Assembly (NCBI GenBank): GCA_013415595.1 | Contig: JAAEEW010000187.1 | Coordinates: forward strand, 1 to 6,800 | Reading direction: 5' to 3' | Source of the DNA: Methanosarcinales archaeon | Lineage (GTDB): Archaea > Halobacteriota > Methanosarcinia > Methanotrichales > Methanotrichaceae | DNA length: 6,800 nucleotides | Part shown: in pieces, positions 5,700 to 6,800 of the stretch | Layout: each line of letters starts with the position of its first letter | How positions within the stretch are numbered: the stretch's first letter is position 1 | The notes under the pieces: model-generated | The model's input: only the letters and a program-made list of their open reading frames with translations | Told to the model about the DNA's origin: nothing | Databases searched by the model: none | Program-made: the position numbers and the translations under genes

Positions 5700-5733
5700 T
5701 GATTTCCGGAGTCTTTTTTGACTCCGGAGATCA
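5700..5733. terminator. Long hairpin downstream of tRNA-Asp, possible terminator or processing signal
   Basis: Arms 5701-5713 (GATTTCCGGAGTC) and 5720-5732 (GACTCCGGAGATC) are inverted copies with one T/G mismatch, extended one pair further by T5700/A5733, and separated by exactly six T. On the tRNA-sense (minus) strand the loop is A6, and the hairpin begins five bases after the tRNA-Asp discriminator. On the plus strand the loop is T6. The position fits transcription stop or 3' end formation of the tRNA precursor. There is no U tract after the stem in the tRNA direction, so the role is inferred. Confidence 0.5.
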
Positions 5734-5738
5734 GTTAG

Positions 5739-5811
5739 CGCCCGGACCGGGAGTCGAACCCGGGTCGAAGCCTCGACAGGGCTTCATGATAGGCCTCTAC
5801 ACTATCCGGAC
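5739..5811 (-). tRNA. tRNA-Asp (anticodon GUC)
   Basis: Read on the minus strand, acceptor arms GTCCGGA and TCCGGGC pair over 7 bp (one G-T at 2-71). The anticodon arm is GAAGCC-CTGTCGA-GGCTTC with anticodon GTC. The T arm is CCGGG-TTCGACT-CCCGG. The D arm GTGTAGAGGCCTATC resembles haloarchaeal and methanogen tRNA-Asp closely. The discriminator is G73 (plus 5739), as expected for Asp, and no CCA is encoded (next bases CTAACT). It lies 8 bases downstream of tRNA-Tyr and is probably cotranscribed with it. Confidence 0.96.
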
Positions 5812-5819
5812 ATCTCAAA

Positions 5820-5926
5820 TCCCGCCTCCCAGATTCGAACCGGGGACATCGCGGTGACTGCGCGTAGCACCCTTCAGTGCGAAACATACTACAGCCGCGC
5901 ACTCTACCAGGCTGAGTTAAGGCGGG
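5820..5926 (-). tRNA. tRNA-Tyr (anticodon GUA) with a 33-nt intron
   Basis: On the minus strand the 5' exon starts CCCGCCT, pairing with AGGCGGG at the 3' end. C1-G72 is the archaeal/eukaryal tyrosine identity pair and the discriminator is A73 (plus 5820). The D arm is ACTC...GAGT, the anticodon stem CGCGG/CCGCG, and the T arm CCCGG-TTCGAAT-CTGGG. The loop begins C32 U33 with anticodon GUA, followed by G37. It is interrupted after position 37 by an intron that, when removed, restores a 7-base loop ending in A38. The mature length is 74 bases without CCA. It is the promoter-proximal member of the Tyr-Asp pair. Confidence 0.95.
5856..5888 (-). other. tRNA-Tyr intron with bulge-helix-bulge splice sites
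   Basis: In RNA sense the exon stem CGCGG is followed by CUGU, which pairs with GCAG at the intron's end (one U-G) to make the 4-bp central helix. The 3-base bulges are AG|U on the 5' side and UC|A on the 3' side. Cutting each bulge after its second base gives exons ending in G37 and starting with A38, the canonical position. The intron interior can form a short GCAC/GUGC stem over UGAAGG. The inner helix next to the 5' bulge is weak, so the motif is slightly relaxed. Confidence 0.88.
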
Positions 5927-5947
5927 CCTCGCGTTCAAAGGCATTTC

Positions 5948-5965
5948 TAATACTTATGTCTTTCG
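5948..5965 (-). promoter_or_regulatory. BRE/TATA promoter of the tRNA-Tyr/tRNA-Asp pair
   Basis: The minus strand reads CGAAAGA (BRE-like, plus 5959-5965) followed by CATAAGTATTA (TATA-like, plus 5948-5958). The centre lies about 25-27 bases upstream of the 5' end of tRNA-Tyr (5926), the normal distance for archaeal transcription start. The box is not a perfect consensus, but the spacing and the local A/T island support it. Confidence 0.6.
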
Positions 5966-6063
5966 ACACGTGGGGTCCCGGGGCCTGCCCCCTGCCCCTC
6001 CTTCGGCCCCCACTTTTCGGCCCTTCCGGCGCAGGGTCCCCGCCACCGCTGAGCTACCCGGAG
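5966..6063. other. GC-rich structured element between divergent promoters, candidate small RNA
   Basis: About 100 bases of very GC-rich sequence lie between the tRNA promoter (minus) and the phosphoesterase promoter (plus), with no supported reading frame. GGGGTCCC (5972-5979) and GGGTCCCC (6034-6041) are inverted copies with one mismatch and would bring the ends of a 70-nt segment together. Inside is a perfect hairpin GGGG-CCTG-CCCC (5980-5991). On the minus strand CATATAAACC (plus 6063-6072) is a TATA-like box about 24-28 bases before the outer arm. A transcript could thus start near 6041-6045 and run toward the tRNAs. No known RNA family is recognised. Confidence 0.35.
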
Positions 6064-6064
6064 G

Positions 6065-6072
6065 TTTATATG
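6065..6072 (+). promoter_or_regulatory. TATA box for the metallophosphoesterase gene
   Basis: TTTATATG is a near-consensus archaeal TATA box in a GC-rich context, preceded by GGAGG. Transcription would begin near 6092-6097, giving a leader of about 40 bases to ATG 6137. The leader contains a small inverted repeat GAGAC/GTCTC (6098-6102, 6108-6112) and AGCC-AC-GGCT (6117-6126) next to the ribosome binding site GTGAG (6127-6131). The box reads nearly as well on the minus strand. Confidence 0.6.
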
Positions 6073-6136
6073 CCAGAGGGTCTTTGCCCCTTTTCGAGAG
6101 ACACCGGGTCTCCCAAAGCCACGGCTGTGAGAAAAA

Positions 6137-6673
6137 ATGCTGATAGGAATGATCTCCGACTCCCATGACAACCTGCCCGACCTGAAGAAGGCGGCCGGCA
6201 TCTTCCAGGAACGAAACGTGAAGCTGGTGCTGCACGCCGGGGACGTGATCGCCCCGGGAATGTGCTACGCCTTCCAGAACTCGGGAATTGACATCAAGCT
6301 GGTCTACGGAAACAACGACGGCGACCGGGTGGGAATCAAGAGGGACTTCGAGAGCGTGGGGGGCGAGGTCCTGGGCGACTTCGGCGAGGTGGAGGCAGAC
6401 GGCCTGACGATCGCCCTCCTCCACGGGACCGACGAGGGGCCGGTGAGGGCCCTGGTGAGATCGGGCCTCTACGACGTGGTGGTCCGGGGGCACAACCACC
6501 ACTACCTGGTGGAGAAAGGCCCCACCCTGATGATCAACCCCGGGGAGATCTGGGGCCACTTCACCGGGCACAAGACCCTGGCCATCCTGGACACCTCCAG
6601 CCTGGAGGTGGAGATCGTTCACCTGGGAGAGGTCCCGTCCCTGAAGGACAGACTGGGGTGGACGGATCGCTGA
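6137..6673 (+). CDS. YfcE/MJ0936-type metallophosphoesterase (phosphodiesterase)
   Basis: A 178-residue protein, full length for the small calcineurin-like phosphodiesterase family (MJ0936, YfcE). All metal-binding motifs are in order: D8-x-H10 in ISDSHDN, G35-D36 in LHAGDVIAPG, GNND at 58-61, H96 in LLHGTD, and GHNHH at 118-122 in place of the common GHTH. NPG (134-136) is also a family feature. These residues bind two divalent metal ions that hydrolyse phosphodiester bonds. MJ0936 relatives act on model diesters, and the natural substrate is not known. It is cytoplasmic, with no signal peptide. ATG 6137 follows GTGAG at 5-base spacing and sits about 40 bases behind a strong TATA box. It is transcribed divergently from the tRNA pair. 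The C-terminal tail after about 165 is charged, and a new gene starts 53 bases downstream of the stop. Confidence 0.94.
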   Translation: MLIGMISDSHDNLPDLKKAAGIFQERNVKLVLHAGDVIAPGMCYAFQNSGIDIKLVYGNNDGDRVGIKRDFESVGGEVLGDFGEVEADGLTIALLHGTDEGPVRALVRSGLYDVVVRGHNHHYLVEKGPTLMINPGEIWGHFTGHKTLAILDTSSLEVEIVHLGEVPSLKDRLGWTDR

Positions 6674-6726
6674 CGAAGGCTGCGGCGAGAGGACGCCATG
6701 CAAAAGAAGCGGATGGGGAGTCCCTG

Positions 6727-6800
6727 GTGATAGACCGCCTGACAAAAGACGACCTGACAAAAGATGCCTCGAAGAAGATTGCCAATCGCCCTTCCCCGGA
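6727..6800 (+). CDS. 5' end of an unidentified gene (partial, runs off the window)
   Basis: A frame starting at GTG 6727 stays open to the edge and begins MIDRLTKDDLTKDASKKIAN. GGGGAG (6715-6720) stands 6 bases upstream, a good ribosome binding site. The same frame is open further back to GTG 6658 inside the phosphoesterase gene, which would add 23 residues without a clear binding site. Twenty-four residues rich in K and D do not identify a family. Short spacing to the phosphoesterase gene, with no TATA box between, suggests cotranscription. Confidence 0.55.
   Translation, partial: MIDRLTKDDLTKDASKKIANRPSP
6738..6767 (+). repeat. In-frame 15-bp tandem repeat
   Basis: CCTGACAAAAGACGA (6738-6752) is followed directly by CCTGACAAAAGATGC (6753-6767). 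It encodes two consecutive LTKD units at the N-terminus of the partial gene and keeps frame. Only two copies are visible. Confidence 0.75.

Noticed and set aside
5735..5944. Minus-strand 69-codon frame
   Set aside because: It overlaps both tRNA genes and has no protein-like features.
6043..6068. Minus-strand GGGTAGCTCAGCGGTGG resembling a tRNA D arm
   Set aside because: No matching GAGC strand, no GTTCGA T loop and no closing acceptor strand follow within reach, so it is not a tRNA gene.

Overview
The window is archaeal. Three signs support this: a tRNA-Tyr gene with an intron at position 37/38 that folds into a bulge-helix-bulge splice site, tRNA genes without an encoded CCA, and TATA-type promoters (5431-5440 minus strand, 6065-6072 plus strand) instead of bacterial -35/-10 boxes. 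Coding DNA is GC-rich, and GTG and TTG starts are probable in several genes. An Fe-S domain of the acetyl-CoA decarbonylase/synthase (CdhD) type points to a methanogenic euryarchaeon. A high-GC Methanothrix (Methanosaeta)-like organism is my guess, from style only.

Left part (1-2249, plus strand): the tail of an unidentified gene, an AT-rich promoter-like stretch, then a four-gene operon. The first gene encodes a winged-helix protein with a C-terminal four-cysteine Fe-S domain. The next three are small DsrE-superfamily proteins in the order TusD-like, TusC-like, TusB-like, the same order as tusDCB of enteric bacteria and dsrEFH of sulfur oxidisers. The set looks like a persulfide-relay complex with a possible redox or Fe-S sensing regulator in front. 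The spacers before the three tus-like genes are unusually purine-rich; the last contains an 88-base stretch with only three pyrimidines.

Middle part (2316-5360, minus strand): a 618-residue GH13 alpha-amylase-family enzyme convergent with the tus operon. A 390-bp spacer follows, holding a short degenerate tandem repeat. Next comes a predicted exported or membrane-anchored protein with two copies of a DPDGD-type beta-sandwich domain and a good TATA box upstream.

Right part (5441-6800): about 260 bp with no recognised gene, a long perfect-looking hairpin, a minus-strand tRNA-Tyr(GUA, intron-containing)/tRNA-Asp(GUC) pair with its own promoter, a GC-rich structured element between divergent promoters, a plus-strand YfcE/MJ0936-type metallophosphoesterase, and the start of an unidentified gene that runs off the window.

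The most interesting parts are the Fe-S/winged-helix plus TusDCB operon with its polypurine spacers, and the GC-rich element at 5966-6063, which could be an undescribed small RNA. No CRISPR array, insertion sequence or rRNA was seen.
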